From assembly GCA_025056175.1 (NCBI GenBank), contig JANWWK010000033.1, positions 1 to 64,000 on the forward strand: a DNA stretch of 64,000 bases, written 5' to 3'. Origin of the DNA: Anaerolineales bacterium. Its GTDB lineage: Bacteria > Chloroflexota > Anaerolineae > Anaerolineales > Villigracilaceae. A program made the position numbers and the translations under genes. This document shows, piece after piece, positions 9,518 through 17,837 of this stretch. How positions within the stretch are numbered: position 1 is the stretch's first letter; every line of letters starts with the position of its first letter. The notes below the pieces were generated by a model that saw only the letters and a program-made list of their open reading frames with translations, was not told the DNA's origin and made no database searches.

Positions 9518-9546
9518 TTGACTCTCTTGCGCCTTTGGGGTAAACT
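9518..9546 (+). promoter_or_regulatory. promoter of tRNA-fMet
   Basis: TTGACT (9518-9523), 17-base spacer, TAAACT (9541-9546), 20 bases before the mature tRNA 5' end. A near-consensus sigma-70 type promoter. Confidence 0.75.
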
Positions 9547-9566
9547 ACCGTGCCTGCAAATAGTGA

Positions 9567-9638
9567 CGCGGGGTAGAGCAGAGGCAGCTCGTCGGGCTCA
9601 TAACCCGGAGGTCGCAGGTTCGAGTCCTGCCCCCGCAA
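9567..9638 (+). tRNA. initiator tRNA-fMet (CAT)
   Basis: A full cloverleaf of 72 bases. The acceptor stem is CGCGGGG against CCCCGCA, leaving the C1-A72 mismatch that marks bacterial initiator tRNA. The anticodon loop is CTCATAA with anticodon CAT, and the anticodon stem carries the three G-C pairs typical of initiators. The T arm is GCAGG-TTCGAGT-CCTGC. CCA is not encoded (CT follows the discriminator A). It has its own promoter and terminator. Confidence 0.96.
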
Positions 9639-9641
9639 CTG

Positions 9642-9677
9642 AAAACCACAGCCGATACGGCTGTGGTTTTATTTTTT
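9642..9677 (+). terminator. terminator of tRNA-fMet
   Basis: A 13-bp perfect stem (9642-9654 with 9658-9670), loop ATA, followed by ATTTTTT. It overlaps the stop codon of the minus-strand gene that follows. Confidence 0.9.
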
Positions 9678-11805
9678 ACGCGGTTTCTGCAATTGTCGGT
9701 AGAGGCAAGGCTTCGATGAGGCCGCGCACGCGGAATTTTTCGATGTAATCTCGCGCTTCCCAGTAATCCAGGTCGAGTTCATCCGCAATCTCGAACACCG
9801 ATTGGCGGCCCTCAAAACGCATCATCATTTTCTCGATGGCACGGTTTAATTTCCAGTTCACCTGCCAGTCTACAAACAGGCCATGTCCCGAAAGGAACAC
9901 CGGCCCGCGGAACTTGCGCTTTGGCAGGTAGTCGGTCGCGTAGATGCGGATGATTTCCTCGATGACATCTGCCGCTTCTTGCAGTTTGTCCTCGTGCATG
10001 ATGTCCAGGTTGTCATCAGTGGTGTGATATTCGGGGTACGGGTAACGGCTGATGGAGAGACAGGGGACGTTAATACCCGGCCCGTTGAGAACACGCTCAT
10101 CGTTCGCGATGATGTCGGCAAAGGTGCCTTCGCGGAATTCTTTGCCGCGTTTTCGGAGAACGTATTGGCCGACCTTATCGAGTCGGGAGTTGTGTTGACG
10201 GCTGTGTTGCAGGGCCAGCGTATTGTCGTTGCCCGTCATCTCAATAAAAATGCCGCCTTTGAACCCTGGAATCAGGTCTTCATGATGAGCGAGGTAAGCA
10301 ATTGTGCCGATGGTTTCTGGCCCGAACCAGAAGCGAATGCTCATTGCGCCGGGCGGGAGCGGGTTGGCTGCCAGCCGCCGCGCCACTTCGATAGCCGTTA
10401 CCACACCTGCTGCGTCATCGTTGGCCTGGTTGGGGTGGCAGACGTGCGCCATGATGAACATCTCGCCGGCTTCGGGGTTCCTGCCGCCGCGCGGGTGTAA
10501 CACAGCTTCGGCCACCTTGAAGCCGCCCTGTGCCGGGTTCGTTTGGAACTCGGAACGGATGACCACGCGGTAGTTCACGTTGCGTGGCAGGGCGTCGAAC
10601 AGGTTTTTGCTCAGGCAGAATCCCCAGGAGCGGTCGTAATATTTGAATTTCCACGGGATGGCGTGCGGGCGTTTTTCGTTGTAATACAGGTGTGGCTCGA
10701 GCTCGTGGAACGGCATGACGGCTTCGATGGGCAGGGAATACGAGACGAGATGCAGGGGATTGTCCTTGAAATCCACAATCCGCTGACCATCTTCGGTCTC
10801 CAGATAGGCTTCGTGGACGACGTACCGCTCCGGCACATACCAGGTCCAGACCGGGGTCAGGGGGGTGTAGGTTTCGATTTTGTAGTTGGCTGTTTCTGGC
10901 AGGTATGTGCCGATAATTTCCAGCGCTGCATCTGTCCCGTCGGAAGCCAGCGTGCGGTGCAACGGCACAATTTCGGCAAGCACCTCTTTGAGGGAAGAAA
11001 TCGGTTTCATCGGCGGAATCCAGTCTCTGGCGCGTTCAGGTGTTTCAATGCGGTAGGTCAGACCCGGTCCGGGGTGTTCTTTCATGGCCTGCACGGCCAC
11101 GCGGAAGACGTCGTTGCACTTCATCAGGCGGCATTCGCCCAGCCCAATGGTGCGTTTGTTTACGACCTGGCTATCTAACAACGCACCGATTGGCTCGAAA
11201 TCCAGTACCACGCCGCGCTCTACATCACGCACGAACATGGTCACAGTCACTTCATGCGGCTTGCCTTGCATATCAATGGCCGTGCCTTTGAATTCCTTCA
11301 GGAAGCGGTAATCTACGCCTGCCATTTGCTCGCAATGATGCAGGAAGGTGATGGATTTGCTGTAAGGCAGGCCGATAATCAGAATTCTGGCATCCCACGC
11401 GCGGAATTTGCTGAAAATGGTGGTTTCGCCAAAGCAATCGTTGGAGCGATGGGCAGCGACTTCGTCGGCGCGCCTGCCGATGGCCGCCATTGAGTAGATG
11501 GGGTGGAACATCCGTTTTGCGCGTGGGTCGGTGCGTACCAGTTCGGTCAGGATACCCATCTGTGAAGGGGTGGTACGCATATCCCACGGGACGCCGCGCA
11601 GGAAGTCGTAGTTGAACGTAGGCATGATGAGTGTGCCTTCGGGGCCGAGGATGTCGAGCAACGCTTCGATGACCGTCTGTGGACCGCCTTCTACTCCACC
11701 TGGCGCGCGGGAGAGGGTGGAGTAGGCGCTGTGGACGAACAGGGTATCGCCTTCAGCCACGCCAAGAGCGCGGAATTCTTCGATAAGCAGGGAACGAGTA
11801 AGCAA
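9676..11805 (-). CDS. AAC(3)-like acetyltransferase / M28-like aminopeptidase fusion
   Basis: 709 residues from a TTG at 11805 placed seven bases after AGGAG; the longer open frame upstream has no such signal. Residues 1-245 match the aminoglycoside 3-N-acetyltransferase (YokD) family: a DTLFVHSAYSTL opening, an LGPEGTLIMPTF core and an HHCEQMAGVDYR segment. Residues 270-630 resemble the DUF4910 aminopeptidase-like group related to M28: HVCHPNQANDDAAG (454-467), PETIG with Glu497, and HTTDDNLD (594-601) as candidate zinc ligands. The last 65 residues look like a winged helix. Family members often act on surface-glycan or secondary-metabolite precursors rather than drugs. The combined substrate is unknown; resistance should not be assumed. 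Confidence 0.8.
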   Translation of the reverse strand: MLTRSLLIEEFRALGVAEGDTLFVHSAYSTLSRAPGGVEGGPQTVIEALLDILGPEGTLIMPTFNYDFLRGVPWDMRTTPSQMGILTELVRTDPRAKRMFHPIYSMAAIGRRADEVAAHRSNDCFGETTIFSKFRAWDARILIIGLPYSKSITFLHHCEQMAGVDYRFLKEFKGTAIDMQGKPHEVTVTMFVRDVERGVVLDFEPIGALLDSQVVNKRTIGLGECRLMKCNDVFRVAVQAMKEHPGPGLTYRIETPERARDWIPPMKPISSLKEVLAEIVPLHRTLASDGTDAALEIIGTYLPETANYKIETYTPLTPVWTWYVPERYVVHEAYLETEDGQRIVDFKDNPLHLVSYSLPIEAVMPFHELEPHLYYNEKRPHAIPWKFKYYDRSWGFCLSKNLFDALPRNVNYRVVIRSEFQTNPAQGGFKVAEAVLHPRGGRNPEAGEMFIMAHVCHPNQANDDAAGVVTAIEVARRLAANPLPPGAMSIRFWFGPETIGTIAYLAHHEDLIPGFKGGIFIEMTGNDNTLALQHSRQHNSRLDKVGQYVLRKRGKEFREGTFADIIANDERVLNGPGINVPCLSISRYPYPEYHTTDDNLDIMHEDKLQEAADVIEEIIRIYATDYLPKRKFRGPVFLSGHGLFVDWQVNWKLNRAIEKMMMRFEGRQSVFEIADELDLDYWEARDYIEKFRVRGLIEALPLPTIAETA

Positions 11806-11885
11806 GGTACAACTCCTGAAGAGAAAATGAGCGAGAAAAATACCCTCTGCGAGCGGTAAGGGTGTTGAAATCAGACTGGGAGGTG

Positions 11886-12503
11886 TCAACTGCCGTTGGC
11901 GAGCAGGCGTTTCAGGTCTGCCAGCACTTGTTCTGGTGATTGGAACAGGATACCGTGCATGCCCAGATGGCGGCAGGCTTGGATGTTTTCGCTGAAATCA
12001 TCTACGAAAACGGCTTCTTCAGGCCGAACGCCGAGCGCCTGCAGTGCATGATGGTAAATGCCGGGCATCGGTTTGACCATGCGCACTTCGGCAGAGATGG
12101 TCAGATGGTCAAAGGCATCTGTGAACTGTTGGCGCTGAATCCATGCTCGCAATCCCTCCCAGGCGTTGGAAATCAGCCCGGTCTTGTGGGTTTTGCGTGC
12201 TTCGCGCAGAAAGGCGATGAGATTCCAGTCAATGCTATCGCCGCCGAAGAATTGCTCCTGAATGCGCAGACGCTCGGAAAGTGGCAGGCCGAGCCGCCGC
12301 GTGATACTGACCCAGTGTGCTTCCTCGGTCAACGCGCCCAGCGACGCGCGGGCAGCGGTGCTGTAAATCCCACCGCCAAACACCACCTGGTCTATTTCTC
12401 TGTAATTCAGGCCGCATTCCTCGGCCAGGTGGGTGCGAGGGGTGCGGTCTTCGGTGCGGACGAGTACCCCACCCAGGTCGAAGTAGATGGCTCGGATAGG
12501 CAT
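11886..12503 (-). CDS. HAD-superfamily hydrolase
   Basis: 205 residues with a Rossmann HAD core. Motif I is YFDLGGVLV (nucleophile Asp8, with Gly in place of the second Asp, as in YihX-like members), motif II is LISNAW, the motif III Lys lies in MVKPMPGIY, and motif IV is FVDDFSEN. The helical cap sits after motif I, as in subfamily IA phosphatases and haloacid dehalogenases. A small-molecule phosphatase is most likely, with unknown substrate. The gene lies nine bases after the zinc-ribbon gene and upstream of the fusion gene, so these three are probably co-transcribed. Confidence 0.85.
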   Translation of the reverse strand: MPIRAIYFDLGGVLVRTEDRTPRTHLAEECGLNYREIDQVVFGGGIYSTAARASLGALTEEAHWVSITRRLGLPLSERLRIQEQFFGGDSIDWNLIAFLREARKTHKTGLISNAWEGLRAWIQRQQFTDAFDHLTISAEVRMVKPMPGIYHHALQALGVRPEEAVFVDDFSENIQACRHLGMHGILFQSPEQVLADLKRLLANGS

Positions 12504-12512
12504 GGGTAGCTT

Positions 12513-12707
12513 TCAGGCTGTGAGCAATTTTCTTGTAGATGGGTTCAACGCAAAGGCTTTGCGCGCCAGTTTGGTCACCCGGCGGCATTTGGGGCAGCGC
12601 GCGTCGTAGTGCGCGTGAGAATCTCTTTTGAGCAGTGCAATCGCTTCCATTACCTGTTCATTCGTTAGAGCAAAAGGCATAGCGCAAAATTGACATTTGA
12701 TTTGCAT
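12513..12707 (-). CDS. small zinc-ribbon protein
   Basis: 64 residues with paired Cys motifs CQFC (residues 5-8) and CPKC (38-41), which would bind one zinc. An AAGGAGA Shine-Dalgarno lies seven to eight bases before the ATG. It is the first gene of the minus-strand operon leading to the HAD hydrolase and fusion gene. No enzymatic residues are present; a nucleic-acid or protein-binding role is possible. Confidence 0.75.
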   Translation of the reverse strand: MQIKCQFCAMPFALTNEQVMEAIALLKRDSHAHYDARCPKCRRVTKLARKAFALNPSTRKLLTA

Positions 12708-12723
12708 ACCGTCTCCTTGTCCA

Positions 12724-12760
12724 CGGCGCTTTTTGCGCCGTCATAGCCTGAATTGTAGCA
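12724..12760 (-). promoter_or_regulatory. promoter and leader hairpin of the zinc-ribbon operon
   Basis: On the minus strand TGCTACAAT (12760-12752) is an extended -10. Downstream, CGGCGC-AAAAA-GCGCCG (12740-12724) forms a perfect hairpin just before the Shine-Dalgarno. It could modulate translation or mRNA stability. Confidence 0.5.
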
Positions 12761-12803
12761 CTTTCTGACACGAAAGCAGCAGGTTGTAGCGGCGCATCTC
12801 TGC

Positions 12804-12832
12804 TTGCCGGATTCGCCGAGATACGATAGGAT
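12804..12832 (+). promoter_or_regulatory. probable promoter of the first binding lipoprotein
   Basis: TTGCCG (12804-12809), 17 bases, TAGGAT (12827-12832), 40 bases upstream of ATG 12873. Confidence 0.45.
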
Positions 12833-12872
12833 TCATCCAATTGCCTGCTTTTTTGCTCTGGAGTAATTGCCG

Positions 12873-14837
12873 ATGAAGATTCGTCCCTGGCTGTTCCTGT
12901 GTGCAATGTCTGTGTGGGTGCTTTCGGCCTGTATCCCATCCGTTCCGCAGCCTTCCGTCTCTGCGCAAACACCCACTTCGCCTGTTGATTCACCAACCGA
13001 AGCGTTGCCCTCACCCACGCTTCCGCCAACCGCCACGCCCGTTCCCCGCGTTCTGACCATTTGTTTGGGACAGGAACCGAATAGCCTGTATCCGTTCGAT
13101 GTTTTGAATGCCGCGGCACGAGGGGTGTTGGAGGCTGTGTATGATGGGCCGATAGATTCGTTTGTTAAGGGCTATCAACCAGTCATCCTGGAACAGATTC
13201 CTTCCCTCCAGAATGGCGATGCCCAATTGACCAGTGTCGCCGTCAAGCGGGGGGATATGGTCGTCAACGCTGCCGGGCAGGTTGTGCCGCTCGATTTTGG
13301 CGTCTCTGTGTTGCCAGCGGGATGTTACGATGACTCATGCGCCGTCAAGTTCAGCAGCGCTTCCGAATTGCAGATGGACCAGGTTGTGGTCACTTTTCGT
13401 TTGCGCGCTGACCTGAAATGGTCAGATGGCACACCTCTTACGGCCAGAGATTCGCTCTATGCCTTTCAACTGGCTTCCGACCCGGCCACGCCTGGCTCAA
13501 AGTATCTGATAGACCGCACGCAATCTTACGAACTGCTCGATGACCTGACGGTGCAGTGGTGGGGATTACCCGGCTTTGTGGACCCTTCGTATGCCGATAA
13601 TTTTTGGGCGCCCCTGCCACAACATGCCTGGGGCGGTCTCTCTGCCGCCGAACTGGCAACCGCTACCCCCGCGACCCGCCCCCCGCTGGGGTGGGGACCT
13701 TATGTCTTCACCGAGTGGGCCTCGGGAGAATACATCCGCTTCGATAAAAACCCCAACTACTTCCGTGCCGAAGAGGGGCTGCCTTTCTTTGAGACGCTTG
13801 TCTTTCGCTTTATAGATAATCCGCCTGCTGCCATCAGCGCCCTGATTGCCGGACAGTGTGACATCCTGGATACCACTGTTCGGTTGGAGAATCACATTGA
13901 TTTGCTGACGGAACTGGAACGCAACAGCCAGGTCAAATTGTTTACTTCCACTACACCGGTGATGGAACGGCTGGATTTTGGCATTCGACCGGCAGCGTTC
14001 GATAGCGGCGTGACCGCCAGCGACCCCAAACGCCCCGACTTCTTTGGCGACGTGCGCACCCGGCAGGGACTTGCTTACTGCCTTGACCGCACAGGGGTAG
14101 TGAATGCTGTCCTCAAAGGTATGTCGCAGGTGCCAGATACGTTCCTTTCGCCTGCTCATGCGCTGTTTTCGGATAATACTGCCAAATATCCGTTCGATAT
14201 TTCCAAAGGCATTGCGTTACTGGAGGCTGCCGGATGGAGCGACCCGGATAATGACCCGGCAACCCCGCGTGTGGCTGCAACTGTTCGCGGCGTCCCCCCC
14301 GGCACGCCGCTCGTAGTGCGCTATTGGACCACCTCCGCGCTCCAGCGTCAACAAGTCAGCCTCCTCTTATCCAGGTCGCTGGCTCAGTGCGGCGTGGGTG
14401 TGCAGGTGGAATACTTCACCCAGGATTCGTTTTATGCCCCCGGCCCGGATGGCCCGCTGTTTGGCCGCAAGTTCGACCTGGCCGAGTACGCGGTTGCGGT
14501 GGTGGGCAGTGAACCGGTCTGCTCCTGGCTGACGGAAGCGCAAATCCCGCGTGCTTCCAACCGCTGGGTGGGGCTGAATGTGAGCGGTTACATTAACCCC
14601 GATTTCGATTTGCTCTGCCGCAAAGCCTCACGCACCCTGCCTGACCAGCCCGAACACGCCGCCGCTTATGCCCAGGCACAGACTTTGTTTGCCAACGATT
14701 TGCCGTTTGTTCCGCTATACATGCGCATCAAAATTGCTGCGGCCCGTCGTGACCTGTGTAACCTGCGCCTGGATCCCTTTGCACTGAACGACCTGTGGAA
14801 TCTGGAAGACCTGGATTACAAATCCTCGTGCGAGTGA
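12873..14837 (+). CDS. oligopeptide-type ABC transporter binding lipoprotein
   Basis: 654 residues. The signal peptide ends in the lipobox LSAC with Cys20, so it is a membrane-anchored lipoprotein. A Thr/Pro-rich linker (residues 22-60) precedes a family-5 solute-binding domain (the SBP_bac_5 group that includes DppA and OppA): QEPNSLYPFD opening and the LKWSDGTPLTARDSLYAFQLA signature near residue 175. ATG 12873 is nine bases after CTGGAG; a TTG at 12867 is too close to it. Monocistronic by context but placed just before a complete permease operon, so it may deliver a second ligand to that permease. Ligand unknown; peptides are typical of the family. Confidence 0.88.
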   Translation: MKIRPWLFLCAMSVWVLSACIPSVPQPSVSAQTPTSPVDSPTEALPSPTLPPTATPVPRVLTICLGQEPNSLYPFDVLNAAARGVLEAVYDGPIDSFVKGYQPVILEQIPSLQNGDAQLTSVAVKRGDMVVNAAGQVVPLDFGVSVLPAGCYDDSCAVKFSSASELQMDQVVVTFRLRADLKWSDGTPLTARDSLYAFQLASDPATPGSKYLIDRTQSYELLDDLTVQWWGLPGFVDPSYADNFWAPLPQHAWGGLSAAELATATPATRPPLGWGPYVFTEWASGEYIRFDKNPNYFRAEEGLPFFETLVFRFIDNPPAAISALIAGQCDILDTTVRLENHIDLLTELERNSQVKLFTSTTPVMERLDFGIRPAAFDSGVTASDPKRPDFFGDVRTRQGLAYCLDRTGVVNAVLKGMSQVPDTFLSPAHALFSDNTAKYPFDISKGIALLEAAGWSDPDNDPATPRVAATVRGVPPGTPLVVRYWTTSALQRQQVSLLLSRSLAQCGVGVQVEYFTQDSFYAPGPDGPLFGRKFDLAEYAVAVVGSEPVCSWLTEAQIPRASNRWVGLNVSGYINPDFDLLCRKASRTLPDQPEHAAAYAQAQTLFANDLPFVPLYMRIKIAAARRDLCNLRLDPFALNDLWNLEDLDYKSSCE

Positions 14838-15158
14838 CCAACGAGCCGTGTAATTCTCTGGCTGCCCTTTCCCCTGCCTGTTCTTCGACACGGTAGAAGG
14901 GAGAAATTGCCTGGACTTTTGCCGTTTTCTTCCGTCACTTGTTAAGACAATCTTAATCTTATCTGCAGATTGGCTTGACTGTGCAAAATCCTTATGCTAT
15001 AGTGTTGTGTGCGTGAATTTGATTTCCACTCAACACTCTCAATCTTCGATACGACGCGTTGAAAGGAGGTGATTCCTCTCCAGCGGTACCACCCCCCTTC
15101 TCTTTTCTGTTTTCCCCACCCATTCGTATCCTAAATTTCTCTCAGGAGGAGAAACACA
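14838..15158 (+). other. intergenic region and 5' leader of the ABC operon
   Basis: These 321 bases hold no convincing gene. They contain a small palindrome TTAAGA-CAA-TCTTAA (14942-14956), a strong promoter (14975-15003), a leader of about 150 bases with a perfect extended Shine-Dalgarno AAAGGAGGTGAT at 15062-15073 that does not serve the annotated start, and the true AGGAGGAG before ATG 15159. A short GTG-initiated leader peptide (15069 onward, about 20 codons) is possible but unproven. Confidence 0.6.
14975..15003 (+). promoter_or_regulatory. strong promoter of the peptide ABC operon
   Basis: TTGACT (14975-14980), 17-base spacer, TATAGT (14998-15003), with an extended TG at 14995-14996. 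A short palindrome, TTAAGA-CAA-TCTTAA, lies 19 bases upstream of the -35 and could bind a regulator. Confidence 0.8.
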
Positions 15159-17753
15159 ATGTTGCGAAATCGCTTGATGGCCGTTCTCGGTCTGGTTTTG
15201 GTCGCCAGCATGGTTCTGGCGGCGTGCGGAACCCCCACCCCCGCCCCCACGCAGCCCCCGGCTGAACCCACCAAGGCGCCCGAAAAACCCGCGGCGACTC
15301 CCACCGAAGTTCCGCCGACCCCCACCCCTGAACCGACCCCCATTCCGCGCACCACGCGCACTGGCGGTTGGCTCGATACCATCACGATGGTCAAAATTTC
15401 GCCCGATGCTGTGTTGACCCAGTTGCAGGCCGGCGAAATTGACATCTACGCTTCGGCTCTGGCGCGCGCCGAACAGTTTAAGGCCGCTCAGGATGCCAAA
15501 CTGGCTTACACCCAGAACTTTGGCGGCTCCTATGAGTTGACCTTCAACCCCTATGGTGGCGGCGACAATGGCGCCCTGTTCGACCAGTCCACCGGCAAAC
15601 TTAATCCCTTTGCCATTCCTGCCATCCGCGAAGCCATGAACATGCTCGTGGACCGCGATTACATCGTGCAGGAAATTTATGGCGGGCTGGCCTCGCCCAA
15701 GTTCTTCCCCATCACCGGCGCCTTCCCCGATTACGCTCGCCTTGCTGACGTGGCTCGTGAGCTCGAAGCCAAGTATGCGTACAACGAAGCCAAGGCCAAC
15801 GAAGTCATCACTGCCGAAATGGAGAAACTGGGTGCCACCAAAGTAGATGGAAAGTGGACCTACAATGGCGAACCGGTCACCCTCATCTTCATCATCCGCA
15901 ACGATGGCGACGGCACCCGCAAAGTGATTGGCGATTACGTCTCTGCGCAGCTGGAGAAAATCGGCTTCACAGTGGACCGCCAGTACAAGACTTCTTCGGA
16001 AGCCTCGCCCATCTGGATTCGCGGTAACCCCGCCGATGGCCTGTGGCATCTCTACACAGGCGGTTGGTTGACCACCGCTATCTCCCGCGACCAGGGCGGT
16101 AACTTCCTCTTCTACTACACCAAAGATGGTCTGGGTCAACCGCTCTGGCAGGCCTATAAACCCACCGAAGAGTTCTATCAGCTGGCACAGACGCTGAACA
16201 ACAACAACTTCAAGACCGTCGAAGAACGCCGCGAACTGTTCGCCAAAGCCCTGCGCCTGGCGATGCAGGATTCCGTGCGCGTCTGGCTGGTGGACCAGAA
16301 AGCCTTCAGCCCCTTCCGTCCGAATGTGAGCGTGACGGCTGACCTGGCTGGTGGTGTGCAAGGCTCCGTGTTGCAGGCCTTCACGTTGCGCTTTGCCGAT
16401 AAGGAAGGCGGTGAACTGAAGTATGCCATGTCCGACCTGCTGGTGGAACCCTGGAACCCGGTTGGCGGCTCCAACTGGGTGTTCGATACCGCTCCCAAGC
16501 GCTTCATCAACGACTACGGTGTCGTTCCTGACCCCTTCACCGGCTTGAGCTGGCCGCAGCGCATCGAGAGCGCTTCGGTGGAAGTCAAGGAAGGTTTGCC
16601 GGTTGCCAAGACTTTGGATTGGGTAGATTTCAAGTTCGCGCCTGAAATCAAAGTGCCGGCGGATGCCTTCATTGACTGGGATGCTGAAAAGCAGGTCTTC
16701 ATCACCGTCGGCGAAAAATTCCCCGATGGCCTGACTGCCAACCGCAAGAGCACGGTCGTCTATCCGAAGGACTTCTACCAGAAGACCAAGTGGCATGATG
16801 GCAGCAACTTCTCGGCCGCTGACTTCATGATGCTGTGGATTATGACCTTTGACCGCGCCAAAGAAGCCAGCAAGATTTACGACAAGGCTGCGGTGGCTTC
16901 CTTCCAGACCTTTGCGAAGGACTTCAAAGGCTTCCGTGTTGTCTCGACTGACCCCTTCACGGTTGAGTACTACTCAGACACCTTCGCGCTTGATGCCGAA
17001 TTGAACGTTTATACCAACTGGCCCGAATATGGCTATGGCAACGGTGCCTGGCACATGATTGCCATCGGCAACCTGGCTGAAGAGAACGGCGAACTTGCCT
17101 ACACGGCTGGTAAAGCTGATGAAAAGAAAATCGAGTGGATGTCGTACATTGATGGCCCAAGCCTGGAAATCCTGAAGAAATATCTGGACCAGGCTGCTGC
17201 CGAAAAGTACATCCCCTATGCGCCGACTCTGAGCAAGTACATCACGCCCGAAGAAGCCGCTGCCCGTTACCAGAACCTGGCGAACTGGTACGCCAAGCAG
17301 GGCCACTTCTGGGTCAGCACCGGCCCCTACTACCTGGATAAAGTCTTCAGTGTCGAGAAGACCCTGACCCTCAAGCGCAATCCCGATTTCCAGGATTTGG
17401 CGGATGAATGGGCGCGCTTTGCCGAACCCAAGATTGCCGAAGCCGAAGTGGATGGCGAAGGCCGCGTGACCATCGGCAAGGAAGCTTCCTTCGATGTCTT
17501 CGTGACCTTCAAAGACCAGCCTTACCCGGCCGAAGAAATTCAGGAAGTCAAGTACCTGCTCTTCGATGCTTCTGGTGCGCTGGTTGCCACTGGCGCTGCT
17601 GAAGCGGCTGGCGATGGGCAATACACCATCAAACTGGCGGCCGATGTGACCAGCAAACTGGCGGAAGGCTCCAACAAACTTGAAGTGATTGTCGTTTCCA
17701 AGCTTGTCAGCCTGCCGACCTTCACTTCCTTCCAGTTCGTCACTGCCAAGTAA
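15159..17753 (+). CDS. large peptide-type ABC binding lipoprotein
   Basis: 864 residues, about 300 longer than DppA/OppA. Lipobox LAAC with Cys23, then a Thr/Pro/Glu linker. The binding domain shows the family-5 pattern, with NMLVDRDYIVQEIYGG and KWHDGSNFSAADFMMLWIMTF, but the usual order appears stretched by extra lobes. The C-terminal 110 residues look like an Ig-like beta-sandwich. First gene of the operon with permeases and ATPases, with AGGAGGAG before the ATG and a terminator-like hairpin after it that should raise its level relative to the permease. It captures an extracellular substrate, probably a peptide or oligosaccharide, for import. Confidence 0.87.
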   Translation: MLRNRLMAVLGLVLVASMVLAACGTPTPAPTQPPAEPTKAPEKPAATPTEVPPTPTPEPTPIPRTTRTGGWLDTITMVKISPDAVLTQLQAGEIDIYASALARAEQFKAAQDAKLAYTQNFGGSYELTFNPYGGGDNGALFDQSTGKLNPFAIPAIREAMNMLVDRDYIVQEIYGGLASPKFFPITGAFPDYARLADVARELEAKYAYNEAKANEVITAEMEKLGATKVDGKWTYNGEPVTLIFIIRNDGDGTRKVIGDYVSAQLEKIGFTVDRQYKTSSEASPIWIRGNPADGLWHLYTGGWLTTAISRDQGGNFLFYYTKDGLGQPLWQAYKPTEEFYQLAQTLNNNNFKTVEERRELFAKALRLAMQDSVRVWLVDQKAFSPFRPNVSVTADLAGGVQGSVLQAFTLRFADKEGGELKYAMSDLLVEPWNPVGGSNWVFDTAPKRFINDYGVVPDPFTGLSWPQRIESASVEVKEGLPVAKTLDWVDFKFAPEIKVPADAFIDWDAEKQVFITVGEKFPDGLTANRKSTVVYPKDFYQKTKWHDGSNFSAADFMMLWIMTFDRAKEASKIYDKAAVASFQTFAKDFKGFRVVSTDPFTVEYYSDTFALDAELNVYTNWPEYGYGNGAWHMIAIGNLAEENGELAYTAGKADEKKIEWMSYIDGPSLEILKKYLDQAAAEKYIPYAPTLSKYITPEEAAARYQNLANWYAKQGHFWVSTGPYYLDKVFSVEKTLTLKRNPDFQDLADEWARFAEPKIAEAEVDGEGRVTIGKEASFDVFVTFKDQPYPAEEIQEVKYLLFDASGALVATGAAEAAGDGQYTIKLAADVTSKLAEGSNKLEVIVVSKLVSLPTFTSFQFVTAK

Positions 17754-17773
17754 CACCGAGCGTTTTCATCAAT

Positions 17774-17802
17774 CAGGGGCAAGGCGCAACACCTTGCCCC
17801 TG
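17774..17802 (+). terminator. partial terminator between binding protein and permease
   Basis: An 11-bp perfect stem CAGGGGCAAGG with CCTTGCCCCTG, seven-base loop, then AACTAACTTTTT. The permease gene starts 36 bases later, so this probably attenuates rather than ends transcription. Confidence 0.75.
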
Positions 17803-17837
17803 AACTAACTTTTTATACTCCGTAAAAAGAGAGCGCA

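Noticed and set aside
9676-11805. Aminoglycoside resistance gene
   Set aside because: The acetyltransferase domain is fused to a peptidase-like domain and sits in a housekeeping context; family members often act on other amines. Resistance cannot be inferred.
15039-16796. 585-codon minus-strand open frame
   Set aside because: Antisense to the large binding lipoprotein, low-complexity composition and no domain; the sense gene has lipobox, ribosome-binding site and promoter.
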